A program made the position numbers and the translations under genes. Positions 55,609-64,000 of a stretch of 64,000 nucleotides of DNA are shown in pieces. Source of the stretch: Pigmentiphaga litoralis. GTDB lineage: Bacteria > Pseudomonadota > Gammaproteobacteria > Burkholderiales > Burkholderiaceae_B. The notes below the pieces were generated by a model. That model was not told the origin of the DNA. It was given only the letters and a program-made list of their open reading frames with translations, and did not search any database. The stretch's first letter is position 1, and every line of letters begins with the position of its first letter. The stretch lies in the NCBI RefSeq assembly GCF_013408655.1, contig NZ_JACCBP010000002.1, positions 186,001-250,000 on the forward strand. Reading direction: 5' to 3'.

Positions 55609-57957
55609 GTGGCTCGCAAACTGTCTACCCCCCAGGGCACAACAACGACAATGGCTCAACCCCTCGATCCCAATCTGCGCAAGGCCGCCCTCGAATATCA
55701 CGAGCAAGGTCGTCCGGGCAAAATTTCCATTGCACCGACCAAGCAACTCTCCAACCAGAGAGACCTCGCGCTCGCCTATTCGCCCGGCGTCGCGGCCGCG
55801 TGTGAGGCCATTGTCGACGACCCCGCCAACGCCTTCCGCTACACCGCGCGGGGCAACCTGGTCGCGGTCATCACCAACGGCACCGCCGTGCTGGGCCTGG
55901 GCGCCATCGGTCCGCTGGCCTCCAAGCCGGTCATGGAAGGCAAGGCCGTCCTGTTCAAGAAGTTTGCCGGTATCGATGTGTTCGACATCGAACTGAACGA
56001 AAACGACCCCGACAAGCTGGTCGACATCATCGCCGCGCTGGAACCGACCTTTGGCGGGATCAACCTGGAAGACATCAAGGCACCCGAGTGCTTCGTGGTC
56101 GAGCGCAAGGCGCGCGAACGCATGAGCATTCCGGTGTTCCACGATGACCAGCACGGCACCGCGATCACGGTGGCGGCGGCGATCATCAACGGCCTGGAAG
56201 TCGTCGGCAAGAAGATCGACGAAATCAAGCTCGTCACGTCGGGCGCCGGCGCAGCCGCGCTGGCATGTATCGACCTGCTGGTCGACATGGGCGTCAAGAT
56301 CAGCAATATCTGGGTGACCGACATCGAAGGCGTCGTGTACCAGGGCCGCACCACGCTGATGGATCCGGACAAGGCGCGCTTTGCGCAGCCGACCGACCAT
56401 CGCAAGCTGGCCGACGTCATCAAGGACGCCGACGTGTTCCTGGGCCTGTCCGCCGGCGGCGTGCTCAAGCCGGAAATGGTCGCCACGATGTCGCCGCGCC
56501 CGATCATCATGGCGCTGGCCAACCCGACCCCGGAAATCCTGCCGGAACTGGTCAAGAGCGTGCGTGACGACGCCGTCATGGCGACCGGCCGTTCGGACTA
56601 TCCGAACCAGGTCAACAACGTCCTGTGCTTCCCGTATATCTTCCGCGGCGCGCTGGACGTGGGCGCCACCACGATCACGCGCGAAATGGAAATTGCGTGC
56701 GTGCACGCGATTGCCGCACTGGCGCGTGAAGAGCAGAGCGAAATCGTCACGGCGGCCTACGACACGGCCGACCAGGCTTTCGGTCCGGAATACCTGATTC
56801 CCAAGCCGTTCGACCCCCGCCTGATCGTGCGTATCGCACCGGCCGTGGCCCGCGCGGCCATGGACTCGGGCGTCGCCACGCGGCCGATCACCGACATGGA
56901 AGCCTATGTCGAACAGCTGCAGCAATTCGTCTACCACTCGGGCGCGTTCATGCGTCCGCTGTACGGCGCCGCGCGCCGCACGGTCGCCAGCGGCGGCAAG
57001 GCACGCATCGTCTACACCGAAGGCGAAGATGAACGCGTGCTGCGCGCCGTGCAGGCCGTGATCGACGACGGTCTGGCCAAGCCGATTCTGGTGGGCCGTC
57101 CTGCCGTGCTGGCCAAACGCATCGAAAAGCTCGGCCTGCGCATGCGCCTGGGTGTCGACGTCGAAGTCACCAACACCGAATTCGACGAACGCCATCGCGA
57201 ATATTCGCAGCTGTACTGGGAAATGACGAACCGCAAGGGCGTCACCAAGGAATACGCGAAGATTGAAATGCGCCGCCGGCTGACGCTGATCGGCGCCATG
57301 ATGGTGCACACCGGCGACGCCGACGGCATGATCTGCGGCACCGTGGGTCCGTACTCGAACCACCTGCAGTTCGTTGACGAAGTCATTGGCCGCCGCCCCG
57401 ACGCCAAGGTCTACGCCGCGATGAACTTCCTGGTGTTGCCGAACCGCACCCTGGTGCTGGTCGACACGCACGTGAACGAGAATCCGACGGCCGAGCAGCT
57501 GGCCGAGATCACCATCCAGGCCGCCGAAGAAATGCAGCGCCTGGGCGTCGAACCCAAGGCCGCGTTGTTGTCGCACTCGAACTTCGGGTCGAACAATTCG
57601 CCATCCGCGGTCAAGATGCGCCGCACACTGGAACTGGTGCGCGACATGGCGCCCTGGCTCGAGATCGACGGCGAAATGCACGGCGACTGCGCTCTGTCCG
57701 AAACGCTGCGCAACCGCCTGCTGCCGAACACGACGCTCAAGGGCGAAGCGAACCTGCTGGTGTGCCCGACGATCGAGTCGGCCAACATCTCGTACAACCT
57801 GCTCAAGACGACCGCCGGCAACAACGTGGCCATCGGTCCGATCCTGCTGGGTTGCAAGGCGCCGGTCAGCATCCTGACGGCCAGCGCCACGGTCCGCCGC
57901 ATCATCAACATGACTGCCCTGACGGTCATGGATGCCAACGCCACACGCCAGGCCTGA
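55609..57957 (+). CDS. maeB: NADP-dependent malic enzyme MaeB (malic + phosphotransacetylase-like domains)
   Basis: 782 residues from GTG 55609 (GGAG 11 bases before); ATG 55651 is an alternative that shortens it by 14. Converts malate to pyruvate, CO2 and NADPH. The malic domain shows [70 protein letters not shown] and [11 protein letters not shown]. From about residue 450 a phosphotransacetylase-like domain begins ([32 protein letters not shown]); in MaeB enzymes this is regulatory, responding to acetyl-CoA. The patatin gene starts inside its last 26 bases. Confidence 0.96.
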   Translation: MARKLSTPQGTTTTMAQPLDPNLRKAALEYHEQGRPGKISIAPTKQLSNQRDLALAYSPGVAAACEAIVDDPANAFRYTARGNLVAVITNGTAVLGLGAIGPLASKPVMEGKAVLFKKFAGIDVFDIELNENDPDKLVDIIAALEPTFGGINLEDIKAPECFVVERKARERMSIPVFHDDQHGTAITVAAAIINGLEVVGKKIDEIKLVTSGAGAAALACIDLLVDMGVKISNIWVTDIEGVVYQGRTTLMDPDKARFAQPTDHRKLADVIKDADVFLGLSAGGVLKPEMVATMSPRPIIMALANPTPEILPELVKSVRDDAVMATGRSDYPNQVNNVLCFPYIFRGALDVGATTITREMEIACVHAIAALAREEQSEIVTAAYDTADQAFGPEYLIPKPFDPRLIVRIAPAVARAAMDSGVATRPITDMEAYVEQLQQFVYHSGAFMRPLYGAARRTVASGGKARIVYTEGEDERVLRAVQAVIDDGLAKPILVGRPAVLAKRIEKLGLRMRLGVDVEVTNTEFDERHREYSQLYWEMTNRKGVTKEYAKIEMRRRLTLIGAMMVHTGDADGMICGTVGPYSNHLQFVDEVIGRRPDAKVYAAMNFLVLPNRTLVLVDTHVNENPTAEQLAEITIQAAEEMQRLGVEPKAALLSHSNFGSNNSPSAVKMRRTLELVRDMAPWLEIDGEMHGDCALSETLRNRLLPNTTLKGEANLLVCPTIESANISYNLLKTTAGNNVAIGPILLGCKAPVSILTASATVRRIINMTALTVMDANATRQA

Positions 57958-59248
57958 TGTGCATGATGCTCCCGCCGGTGATGTGCCGGCGGGGGCATCG
58001 CCTGTGGACGCAAGGTCTGCAGGCGGCCAGCCTGCCGCAGGCGACTATCCCACTTCGATTGCATCGCCGCCCAAGGATCCCGACACGGTCGGACTGATCC
58101 TGACTGGGGGTGGCGCCCGCGCGGCCTATCAGGTCGGTGTGCTCAAGGCCGTCGTGCAGATCCTGCAGGAACGGCCCGGCGGGCTGACGCACAATCCTTT
58201 CCCCGTGATCTGCGGCACGTCGGCGGGCGCCATCAACGCCAGCGCCCTGGCCTGCGGCGCGGACGACATTGCCGCAACCGTGGACCGCATGCTGCAGGTG
58301 TGGGAACACTTCCATGCCGAACAGGTGTACCGCGCCGATGCGCTGGGCGTGATGCGCACCGGCGCGCGGTGGCTGTCCATGCTGTCGTTCGGCTGGATGC
58401 TGGCGCGGCTGGGGCGGCTCAAGCCGCGGTCGCTGCTCGACAACCGGCCGCTGGGCGATCTGCTTACGCGCATGCTGGACTTCCCGGCGCTGGCCGACAA
58501 CCTGCGGCACGGCGCAGTGCAGGCCCTGGCCATTTCGGCATCCAGCTACACGACCGGCCAACACATCACCTTCTATCAATCGGCCTACGAGATCGAACCC
58601 TGGCGGCGCACGCAGCGGCTGGCGTGCCGGACCACCTTGACCGTCGATCATCTGCTGGCATCCAGCGCCATCCCCTTCGTATTTCCGGCGCACCGCGTGC
58701 CGGTGTTCGGCACGGCCGAATGGTGCGGCGATGGGTCGATGCGGCAACTGGCGCCCATCAGTCCGGCCATCCATCTGGGCGCCAATAAAGTGCTGGTGAT
58801 CGGGGCAGGGCGCATGCATGAACCCGCCCGAGCCGCACCGGTCCCGAACGCCTACCCGTCGGTGGCGCAGATCGCGGGCCATGCCTTGTCCAACATCTTC
58901 CTGGACAGCCTGGCGGTGGACGTGGAACGGCTTGAACGCATCAACCAGACCCTGGCGTTGCTGCCCGCCGACCGGCGCACGGGGTCGGACCTGCGTCCCG
59001 TCAAGGTGCTGGTGATCGCGCCGAGCCAGCGGCTGGACGACATCGCGTCGCGCCATACGGCCAGCCTGCCGCCGTCGATCCGCGGCCTGCTGGGCGGCAT
59101 CGGCGTGTCGTCGCGCACCGGCGATCCGCGCGGCGCCGCGCTGGCGTCGTATCTCTTGTTCGAACCCGGGTACACCCGTGAGTTGATCGCGTTGGGGTTT
59201 GGCGATACGCTCAGTCGTCGGTCCGATGTGATCGACTTTTTCGACTAG
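57932..59248 (+). CDS. Patatin-like phospholipase family protein
   Basis: 438 residues from ATG 57932, overlapping maeB by 26 bp. After about 50 variable residues the patatin fold begins: the oxyanion motif LILTGGGARAAYQVGVLKA, the nucleophile GTSAGAINASALA, and the catalytic Asp in WCGDGSMRQLAP. Serine-aspartate dyad enzymes of this type hydrolyse acyl esters of phospholipids. It has no signal peptide, so a cytoplasmic or membrane-associated lipid hydrolase is expected. The middle (about 125-175) carries a basic/hydrophobic stretch RWLSMLSFGWMLARLGRLK that may contact membrane. Translation is probably coupled to maeB. Confidence 0.9.
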   Translation: MPTPHARPDVHDAPAGDVPAGASPVDARSAGGQPAAGDYPTSIASPPKDPDTVGLILTGGGARAAYQVGVLKAVVQILQERPGGLTHNPFPVICGTSAGAINASALACGADDIAATVDRMLQVWEHFHAEQVYRADALGVMRTGARWLSMLSFGWMLARLGRLKPRSLLDNRPLGDLLTRMLDFPALADNLRHGAVQALAISASSYTTGQHITFYQSAYEIEPWRRTQRLACRTTLTVDHLLASSAIPFVFPAHRVPVFGTAEWCGDGSMRQLAPISPAIHLGANKVLVIGAGRMHEPARAAPVPNAYPSVAQIAGHALSNIFLDSLAVDVERLERINQTLALLPADRRTGSDLRPVKVLVIAPSQRLDDIASRHTASLPPSIRGLLGGIGVSSRTGDPRGAALASYLLFEPGYTRELIALGFGDTLSRRSDVIDFFD

Positions 59249-59319
59249 GCCGCGGTTAGCGACGGCCTGCGCAGACGGCTGCGCGCGGCGGACTCATGCT
59301 GGGCATTGCGGGGAATCAG

Positions 59320-59766
59320 ATGCGGAAGATGATGGGAGCGGCGTTGCGCCGTGCGTTGTGGCAGCGCTGGCTGGCCAGCCTGCTGCTTGGCGTGTCGATG
59401 AGCATGGCGCTAGTCGTGGCGCTGTCCACGCCGGCGGCGGCGCGCACGACGCAACATGCCGGTTCGCAAGACGTCATTTCGATCCGTGCGCTGCCGCCCG
59501 AAGCGCAGCGCGTGCTGGTCCTGATACAGCAAGGCGGGCCATTTCCGCACAAGAAAGATGGCGTGACGTTTTTTAACCGCGAACGTCTCTTGCCGTCACA
59601 AGCGCGCGGATACTATACCGAGTACACGGTGCCGACGCCGGGCGCCCGCAACCGCGGCGCACGGCGCATCGTGGCCGGACGTGGCGCCAGCGGCAACCCG
59701 GCAACCAGCGGCGAGTACTGGTACACGTCCGATCACTATTCATCGTTTCAACGTATTCAGGAGTGA
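59320..59766 (+). CDS. Secreted guanyl-specific ribonuclease, RNase Sa/barnase family
   Basis: 148 residues from ATG 59320 (GGGGA 5-7 bases upstream); an ATG at 59296 is possible. The signal peptide (KMMGAALRRALWQRWLASLL, then ALVVALSTPAAA) exports it. The mature enzyme has the RNase N1/T1 family core: QQGGPFPHKKDGVTFFNRER, YYTEYTVPTPGARNRGARRI and YWYTSDHYSSFQRI. The catalytic residues are all present: Glu101 (TEYTV), Arg116 region (RRIV) and His139 (SDHY). It cuts RNA after guanosine. The barstar gene starts 2 bp after its stop, the usual arrangement for protecting the producer. Confidence 0.92.
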   Translation: MRKMMGAALRRALWQRWLASLLLGVSMSMALVVALSTPAAARTTQHAGSQDVISIRALPPEAQRVLVLIQQGGPFPHKKDGVTFFNRERLLPSQARGYYTEYTVPTPGARNRGARRIVAGRGASGNPATSGEYWYTSDHYSSFQRIQE

Positions 59767-59768
59767 TC

Positions 59769-60227
59769 ATGTCCGACACCGCGACGCCCTTGCATGCCCT
59801 GCTGAAAGATGGCGGCACGCTGTATCGCACGGCGCTGGAACCGGTGACGCTTCAACGGGCCGCGCATGACCTCAAGCTGGCCCTGTTCGACATCGACTGC
59901 ACGCGCGCCCGGACCAAGTCGGCGGTCTTGCGCGCGATCGCCAACGCGGTCGATTTTCCCGAGCACTTTGGCGGCAATCTGGATGCGCTTTACGACTGTC
60001 TGACCGATACGCTGCTGGACCAGAAACGCGGCATGGTGCTGGCGCTGCGGCACCTGCACGAAAACGATCCGGGCCTGGTCCCGCATGTTGCCGGCATCAT
60101 CCAGGTCTGTGAAGACACGGTCGACTTCGCGCGCGAAAACGGCAAGGTTTTTACGTTCGTGCTGGAGACGGAAGAGGGCGTGCTGGAACCGACGCCCCTG
60201 CCGCCAACGTCGTCCTACGATGGGTGA
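59769..60227 (+). CDS. Barstar family ribonuclease inhibitor
   Basis: 152 residues from ATG 59769 (AGGAG 5 bases upstream, overlapping the nuclease stop). The barstar core is LFDIDCTRARTKSAVLRAIA and DFPEHFGGNLDALYDCLTD, with the acidic helix that binds the RNase active site. It has an N-terminal extension (about 1-35) and an additional C-terminal segment compared with Bacillus barstar. Cytoplasmic immunity partner of the preceding RNase. It converges on the HutC-type regulator with a 3-bp gap. Confidence 0.93.
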   Translation: MSDTATPLHALLKDGGTLYRTALEPVTLQRAAHDLKLALFDIDCTRARTKSAVLRAIANAVDFPEHFGGNLDALYDCLTDTLLDQKRGMVLALRHLHENDPGLVPHVAGIIQVCEDTVDFARENGKVFTFVLETEEGVLEPTPLPPTSSYDG

Positions 60228-60230
60228 CCC

Positions 60231-60947
60231 TCAGGGCTTGAACGACCCTTCGATCGTGTACCGGGACCCCGGATGGACCAGCCGTGCGACGGTGATCGGG
60301 GTCCCCTGGCTTTCGGTCCGGCGCACGATAATGAGGCACGGATCGGCCGGTTCGATGCCCAACAATTGGGCTTCCTGCACCGTCGGGGTGCCGGCTTCGA
60401 TCGAATACTGCGCTTCCCACAGCGGAGCCACGGCCAGCAAATAGTTGGTCGGGGTCGTTTTCGTGAAGTCCACCGACAGGTAATCCGGGGCACGCGACGG
60501 GTTCACATAACGGTCTTCACAGAGCAGCGCGACGTCGTCTTCGTAATGCACGATCAGGGTATGAAACACGTCGCTGCCCACCGGCAAACCCAGCCGCTGC
60601 GCCAGGCCGCCCGCCGCAACCGTTTCCGCCTGAACCAGCTGCACGTCGGCCCGATGCCGGTGGCCCCGCTCGCTGATCTCGGTGTGCAGGTCGCGAATCG
60701 TCAGCGTCGATGACGCCCGGTAGGGCTGCGCGGCAAAGGTGCCGACACCCTGCACCCGCTCCACCAGGCCTTCCGCCTGCAGCTCGCGGACGGCGCGGCT
60801 GACCGTCATGCGGCTGACGCTGAATTGTTCGACCAGCTCGGCTTCGGACGGCATCAGGCTGCCAGGCGCCCAGCGGCCTTCCGCCAGACCGGTCTTCAGG
60901 AAAAGCTTGACGTGCGCGTAGGCGGCAGTGGGACGGGCATAGTTCAT
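60231..60947 (-). CDS. GntR family regulator, HutC subfamily
   Basis: 238 residues. N-terminal winged helix (ARPTAAYAHVKLFLKTGLAE, MPSEAELVEQFSVSRMTVSR, AVRELQAEGLVERVQGVGTF) and a C-terminal UTRA ligand-binding domain (ERGHRHRADVQLVQAETVAA, EDRYVNPSRAPDYL, RTESQGTPITVARLVHPGSR). Such proteins repress uptake or catabolic genes until their effector binds. It closely resembles histidine-utilisation repressors, but no hut genes are in the window; the neighbouring ABC transporter is the likely target. Two similar candidate sites lie at 60964 and 61065. Confidence 0.94.
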   Translation of the reverse strand: MNYARPTAAYAHVKLFLKTGLAEGRWAPGSLMPSEAELVEQFSVSRMTVSRAVRELQAEGLVERVQGVGTFAAQPYRASSTLTIRDLHTEISERGHRHRADVQLVQAETVAAGGLAQRLGLPVGSDVFHTLIVHYEDDVALLCEDRYVNPSRAPDYLSVDFTKTTPTNYLLAVAPLWEAQYSIEAGTPTVQEAQLLGIEPADPCLIIVRRTESQGTPITVARLVHPGSRYTIEGSFKP

Positions 60948-60963
60948 GCTTTTGAGAATACTC

Positions 60964-60984
60964 GACTATGCCTGTCTAGCCAAG
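60964..60984 (+). promoter_or_regulatory. Candidate HutC-type operator, copy 1
   Basis: Begins GACTATGCCTGT and ends AAG, 17 bp upstream of the regulator's start. It matches copy 2 (61065-61085, opposite orientation) at 18 of 21 positions. Probably used for autoregulation. Confidence 0.6.
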
Positions 60985-61064
60985 ATACCTATTCAGGGCG
61001 GCGCGTGTGTTTTCCAGGATCCACTCGGCTAATGGAAAACCCCGCCGAATTTGGGTTGAGCTGA

Positions 61065-61085
61065 CTTGTATATACAGGCATAGTC
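61065..61085 (-). promoter_or_regulatory. Candidate HutC-type operator, copy 2
   Basis: Inverted relative to copy 1. It contains TGTATATACA, the palindromic core typical of HutC operators, and lies 58 bp before the start of the ABC-transporter binding protein. Confidence 0.65.
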
Positions 61086-61142
61086 ATGTTCAGCGTGTGC
61101 TGCCGAGTCAGCCACGGCCACCCTATCCGTTGGAGATCGCCC

Positions 61143-62300
61143 ATGTCCCACTTCAAGCACACCTCGCTGGCCCTGGTTCTGGCAGCACTGGCCACCGGCG
61201 CCGCGCTGCCGGCCTACGCCGATATCAAGATCGGCTTCAACGTGCCGCTGACCGGCTTTGCCGCGGCGGACGGCAAGTCGGCTCTGGAAGGCGCCAAGCT
61301 GGCGATCGCCCAAGCCAACGCCAAGGGCGGCGTCAATGGCGAAAAGCTGGAACTGGTGGTGTATGACGATCAGGGCGCCGCGAAAGACGCCGTGCCGGCC
61401 GCGACCAAGCTGGTCGAGCGTGACAAGGTGGTCGCCGCCGTGTCGGGTTCGTACTCGGGCTCGACCCGCGCCGCCGCATCGATCTTCCAGCGCGGCAAGG
61501 TGCCGTACGTGGTGGCCTACGCCATCCACCCGGACATCACGCGCGCCGGCGACTTCATGTTCCGCGTGTCGGCCATGGGCGAAGTGCAGGGCCGTGCCGG
61601 CGCCAAGCTGGTCAGCGAGCTGGGCAAGAAGCGCGTTGCGCTGGTCAGCATCAACAACGATTTCGGCCAGGCCCTGGCGGCCGGCTTCAAGGAAGCGGCG
61701 CCCAAGTTCGACTTCAAGATCGTTGCCGAATACGACTACGGCATGCAGGACCGCCAGTTCGGCGCGCTGGTCAGCAAGCTCAAGAGCGACAACCCCGACG
61801 TGATCTATGCCTCGGGCTACTTCTTTACGGCCGGTCCGCTGGTCAGCCAGATCCGCGCTGCGGGCATTACCGCGCCGGTCATCGGCCAGGAAGGCTATGA
61901 CTCCGAAAAGTTCATGGAAATCGCCGGCCCCGCTTCCGAAGGCACGCTGATCACCACGTCGCTGGACCGAGATTCGACGGCGCCGGCCACCAAGGCATTC
62001 CTGACCGAATTCCGCAAGTCCGCCAACTTCGGCGCCGACATGGTGGCCGCCTCGTCGTACACCGCGGTGCAGGTGGTGGTCGATGGCCTGACCAAGACCG
62101 GTGGCAAGGGTGGCGATGCGCTGCGCGACGCCATTGCCGCGGGCAAGTACGACACGCCGATCGGCCAGCTGTCGTTCAACGACCTGCATGAAGTCAAGAA
62201 GGACATCCAGGTCCAGGTCGTGAAAGACAAGACCTTCCATCGCCATTCGGTGATTACGGATCCGGTCCTGCTTGCGCCGCCGACCAAGGCTGGCAACTGA
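61143..62300 (+). CDS. Branched-chain amino acid-type ABC transporter, substrate-binding protein
   Basis: 385 residues from ATG 61143 (GGAG 8 bases upstream). Signal peptide MSHFKHTSLALVLAALATGA, cleaved near PAYA. The mature protein is of the LivJ/LivK type 1 binding fold: IKIGFNVPLTGFAAADGKSA, LVVYDDQGAAKDAVPAATKL, VSGSYSGSTRAAASIFQRGK and VALVSINNDFGQALAAGF. It captures amino acids or small organic acids in the periplasm for the permeases encoded next. Ligand class cannot be fixed from sequence. Under likely control of the HutC-type regulator. Confidence 0.94.
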   Translation: MSHFKHTSLALVLAALATGAALPAYADIKIGFNVPLTGFAAADGKSALEGAKLAIAQANAKGGVNGEKLELVVYDDQGAAKDAVPAATKLVERDKVVAAVSGSYSGSTRAAASIFQRGKVPYVVAYAIHPDITRAGDFMFRVSAMGEVQGRAGAKLVSELGKKRVALVSINNDFGQALAAGFKEAAPKFDFKIVAEYDYGMQDRQFGALVSKLKSDNPDVIYASGYFFTAGPLVSQIRAAGITAPVIGQEGYDSEKFMEIAGPASEGTLITTSLDRDSTAPATKAFLTEFRKSANFGADMVAASSYTAVQVVVDGLTKTGGKGGDALRDAIAAGKYDTPIGQLSFNDLHEVKKDIQVQVVKDKTFHRHSVITDPVLLAPPTKAGN

Positions 62301-62351
62301 GTCTGACGGCTCCCCGTCCGCTTTACTTTTTCATCCACGAACGGATTCGTC

Positions 62352-63215
62352 ATGCTCCTGTTGGAACTTGCCGCCCAGGGCCTTGTGCAGGGCAGTATCT
62401 ATGCCCTGGTCGCCCTGGGCCTGACCCTGGTCTACGGCCTGCTGCGCATCCTGCACGTCGCACACGCCGCGCTCTTTACCCTGGGCGCGTACGTGGGCGT
62501 GCTGGTGTGCAACGCCACCGGCATGCCGCTGCTGGGTTTTGCCGCGGCCATGCTGGCCAGTGGCGTGGCCGGGGTCGCCATGTTTCGGCTGGCCTATCAG
62601 CCCTTGTTGTCGCAGCCGCCTTTCGTCGCGTTGATCGCGTCGATCGGCCTGTTCGTGGCGGCTGAAGAAACCTTCCGCCTGATCTTTGGTGCGTCGGGCA
62701 TGTCGTTCGTGACGCCGTTCCTGCAAGGCCAGGTGGTCTTGCCGGGCGGCCTCCAGTTCAAGGAAGCCGAGCTTGCCGTCATGGTGAGCGCGGCGCTGAT
62801 CATCGGCCTGCTGGGCTGGCTGCAGATGCGCACGCGTATCGGCGTGGCCTGCCAGGCCACGGTGTCGGATCCGAAGATGGCCGAGTCGTTCGGGATCCGC
62901 CTCAAGACCGTGCGTGACCTGAACTTTTTCGTGGGATCGGCCCTGGCCGGTTTTGCGGGAGTGTGGGTGGCGCTGCTGAACAACCTGGTCGAGCCGACCA
63001 TGGGCAGCGTGCCGTCTTACAAGGCGCTGGCCATCATCGTGCTGGGCGGGCTGGGTTCCGTGCGCGGCACCTTGCTGGCGGCGCTGGTGCTGGGCGTGGT
63101 GGAAGCCTACGGCACCATCTATCTGGGCAACGTGCTGGATCGCAATGCGATTGCCTTCGCCTTCCTGATTTTTGTCCTGATGCTGCGGCCCCAAGGGCTG
63201 TTCGCGAAACGCTAA
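62352..63215 (+). CDS. Branched-chain amino acid-type ABC transporter permease (LivH family)
   Basis: 287 residues, about eight transmembrane helices. It opens MLLLELAAQGLVQGSIYALV, with LVYGLLRILHVAHAALFTLG (LivH signature), EETFRLIFGASGMSFV, QATVSDPKMAESFGI in the ATPase-contacting loop and AIIVLGGLGSVRGTLLAALV. Forms a heterodimeric channel with the LivM-type permease encoded 11 bp downstream. Confidence 0.95.
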   Translation: MLLLELAAQGLVQGSIYALVALGLTLVYGLLRILHVAHAALFTLGAYVGVLVCNATGMPLLGFAAAMLASGVAGVAMFRLAYQPLLSQPPFVALIASIGLFVAAEETFRLIFGASGMSFVTPFLQGQVVLPGGLQFKEAELAVMVSAALIIGLLGWLQMRTRIGVACQATVSDPKMAESFGIRLKTVRDLNFFVGSALAGFAGVWVALLNNLVEPTMGSVPSYKALAIIVLGGLGSVRGTLLAALVLGVVEAYGTIYLGNVLDRNAIAFAFLIFVLMLRPQGLFAKR

Positions 63216-63226
63216 CGGAGGCCGAA

Positions 63227-64000
63227 ATGGAATATGAAATTTCGCTTCTGACCAGCATGGGCATTGCGGTGCTGTTTGCCTTGTCCTTGAACATGATCAC
63301 CGGCTTTTGCGGCCAGATCAGCCTGGGCCACGCTGCCTTCCTGGGTGTGGGCGCCTATGTGTCGGTGCTGTTGACGCAAGCCGGCGTCCCGTTCCTGGTG
63401 ACCCTGCCGGCGTCCATGCTGCTGGCGGGTCTGGTGGGTGTGGTCGTGGGCTTTGCCAGCCTGCGGGTGCGGGCCGACTTCCTGGCCATCACCACCATGG
63501 GTGTCGGCTTTCTGTTTGTCGGCATCGTGCGCAAGCAGGGCTGGCTGGGCGGCGAGATGGGCCTGTCGGGCTTTCCGGAATCGGGCCTGTCGCGCACCGG
63601 TTTCATGCTGCTGGTGCTGGGCCTGTGCGTGGCCGTTGCGGCGCTGAGCGTGTATGTGCGGGCGTCGTGGATGGGCCGGGTCTTCAACGGCATTGCCGAA
63701 GACGAAGACACCATGCGGGTGCTGGGGATCGACGTGCCGCGCTACAAGCTGGCCGCGTTTGCGATCGGCACGGCGCTGGCCGGCATGGCAGGCGCGCTGT
63801 ACTCGCAGCATCTGCATTTCATTGGCCCGGACAGCTTCGGTTTTGTGGAGTCGATCACCGTGCTGTCGATGGTGGTGGTGGGCGGCATCGGGTCGGTGGC
63901 GGGCGTGACCGTGGCCGCGGCGCTGCTGTCTATCCTGCCGGAGTGGTTCCAGTTCATTGGCGACTACAAGCTGCTGGTGTATGGCGGCCTGCTGTTCCTG
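63227..64000 (+). CDS. Branched-chain amino acid-type ABC transporter permease (LivM family), 3' truncated by window
   Basis: The first 258 codons, open to the end of the window; ATG 63227 follows ACGGAG. It reads MEYEISLLTSMGIAVLFALS, LNMITGFCGQISLGHAAFLG, DFLAITTMGVGFLFVGIVRK and MRVLGIDVPRYKLAAFAIGT, the LivM pattern. Helices are evenly spaced throughout. The ATPase genes (LivG/LivF type) are expected beyond the window edge. Confidence 0.95.
   Translation, partial: MEYEISLLTSMGIAVLFALSLNMITGFCGQISLGHAAFLGVGAYVSVLLTQAGVPFLVTLPASMLLAGLVGVVVGFASLRVRADFLAITTMGVGFLFVGIVRKQGWLGGEMGLSGFPESGLSRTGFMLLVLGLCVAVAALSVYVRASWMGRVFNGIAEDEDTMRVLGIDVPRYKLAAFAIGTALAGMAGALYSQHLHFIGPDSFGFVESITVLSMVVVGGIGSVAGVTVAAALLSILPEWFQFIGDYKLLVYGGLLFL

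Noticed and set aside
55573..57681. A 702-codon open frame antisense to maeB
   Set aside because: High GC third positions leave the opposite strand open; the translation is His/Asp/Gly-rich with no domain, while the plus strand encodes a complete malic enzyme.

Overview
The window is a GC-rich bacterial chromosome segment with dense gene packing, short operons and frequent start/stop overlaps. The gene content points to a betaproteobacterium of the order Burkholderiales, most likely Alcaligenaceae (Bordetella/Achromobacter relatives). Indicators are four Bug-type periplasmic receptors of the tripartite tricarboxylate family scattered without their membrane partners, a CIRCE-controlled groESL operon, adjacent opgG/opgH, a cyanide-insensitive oxidase (cioAB plus a DUF2474 peptide), a MaeB malic enzyme with a phosphotransacetylase-like domain, and the frmA/fghA formaldehyde pair. 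I cannot assign a genus. No rRNA, tRNA, insertion sequence, prophage or CRISPR array is visible.

Layout. 1-700: end of an SDR gene and a small SelT/SelW-like CxxC protein. 769-4809: a LysR regulator divergent from an aconitase-type two-subunit dehydratase plus a Bug receptor, a catabolic-looking operon. 4943-7396: nadA converging on dgkA-pyrF. 7611-12702: two Bug receptors flanking a two-subunit molybdenum hydroxylase. 12818-15350: eutBC (ethanolamine ammonia-lyase), with an unusual low-complexity N-terminus on EutC. 15565-17770: groES-groEL with promoter, CIRCE and terminator. 17936-22236: two SDR genes around a RecQ helicase and a small hydrophilic protein. 22327-25045: a GlxA-type regulator with a cut-off C-terminus, divergent from an isonitrile-hydratase-like gene coupled to a fourth Bug receptor. 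25129-27699: cioA-cioB-DUF2474. 27708-32929: a phytase-like lipoprotein, then opgG-opgH for periplasmic glucans. 33101-39173: gamma-glutamyltransferase, a two-component system and an LtaS-like phosphatase/transferase whose promoter carries four 11-bp-phased direct repeats. 39211-42148: a second aconitase-type pair (LeuD/LeuC-like) divergent from a LysR gene. 42333-42761: an orphan gene bracketed by two near-identical hairpins. 42955-44924: fghA-frmA. 45086-49592: an Aer-like energy taxis receptor, PBP4 (dacB) and a yqjD-yqjE-yqjK-like membrane cluster. 49657-53111: parvulin, ubiD, and a lytic transglycosylase behind a long structured leader. 53277-59248: an aminotransferase, a degenerate FAD-linked oxidase, maeB and a patatin-like protein. 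59320-60227: a secreted RNase Sa/barnase-type nuclease with its barstar. 60231-64000: a HutC/GntR regulator divergent from a branched-chain amino-acid-type ABC transporter that runs off the window.

Most of the region is core or metabolic chromosome. The less ordinary items are the first aconitase-type pair (its small subunit lacks the canonical GSSRE loop), the remodelled FAD-oxidase gene before maeB, the orphan gene between twin hairpins, the 11-bp phased repeat promoter next to the two-component system, the structured leader of the transglycosylase gene, the inverted operator pair beside the HutC-type regulator, and the RNase/barstar pair.
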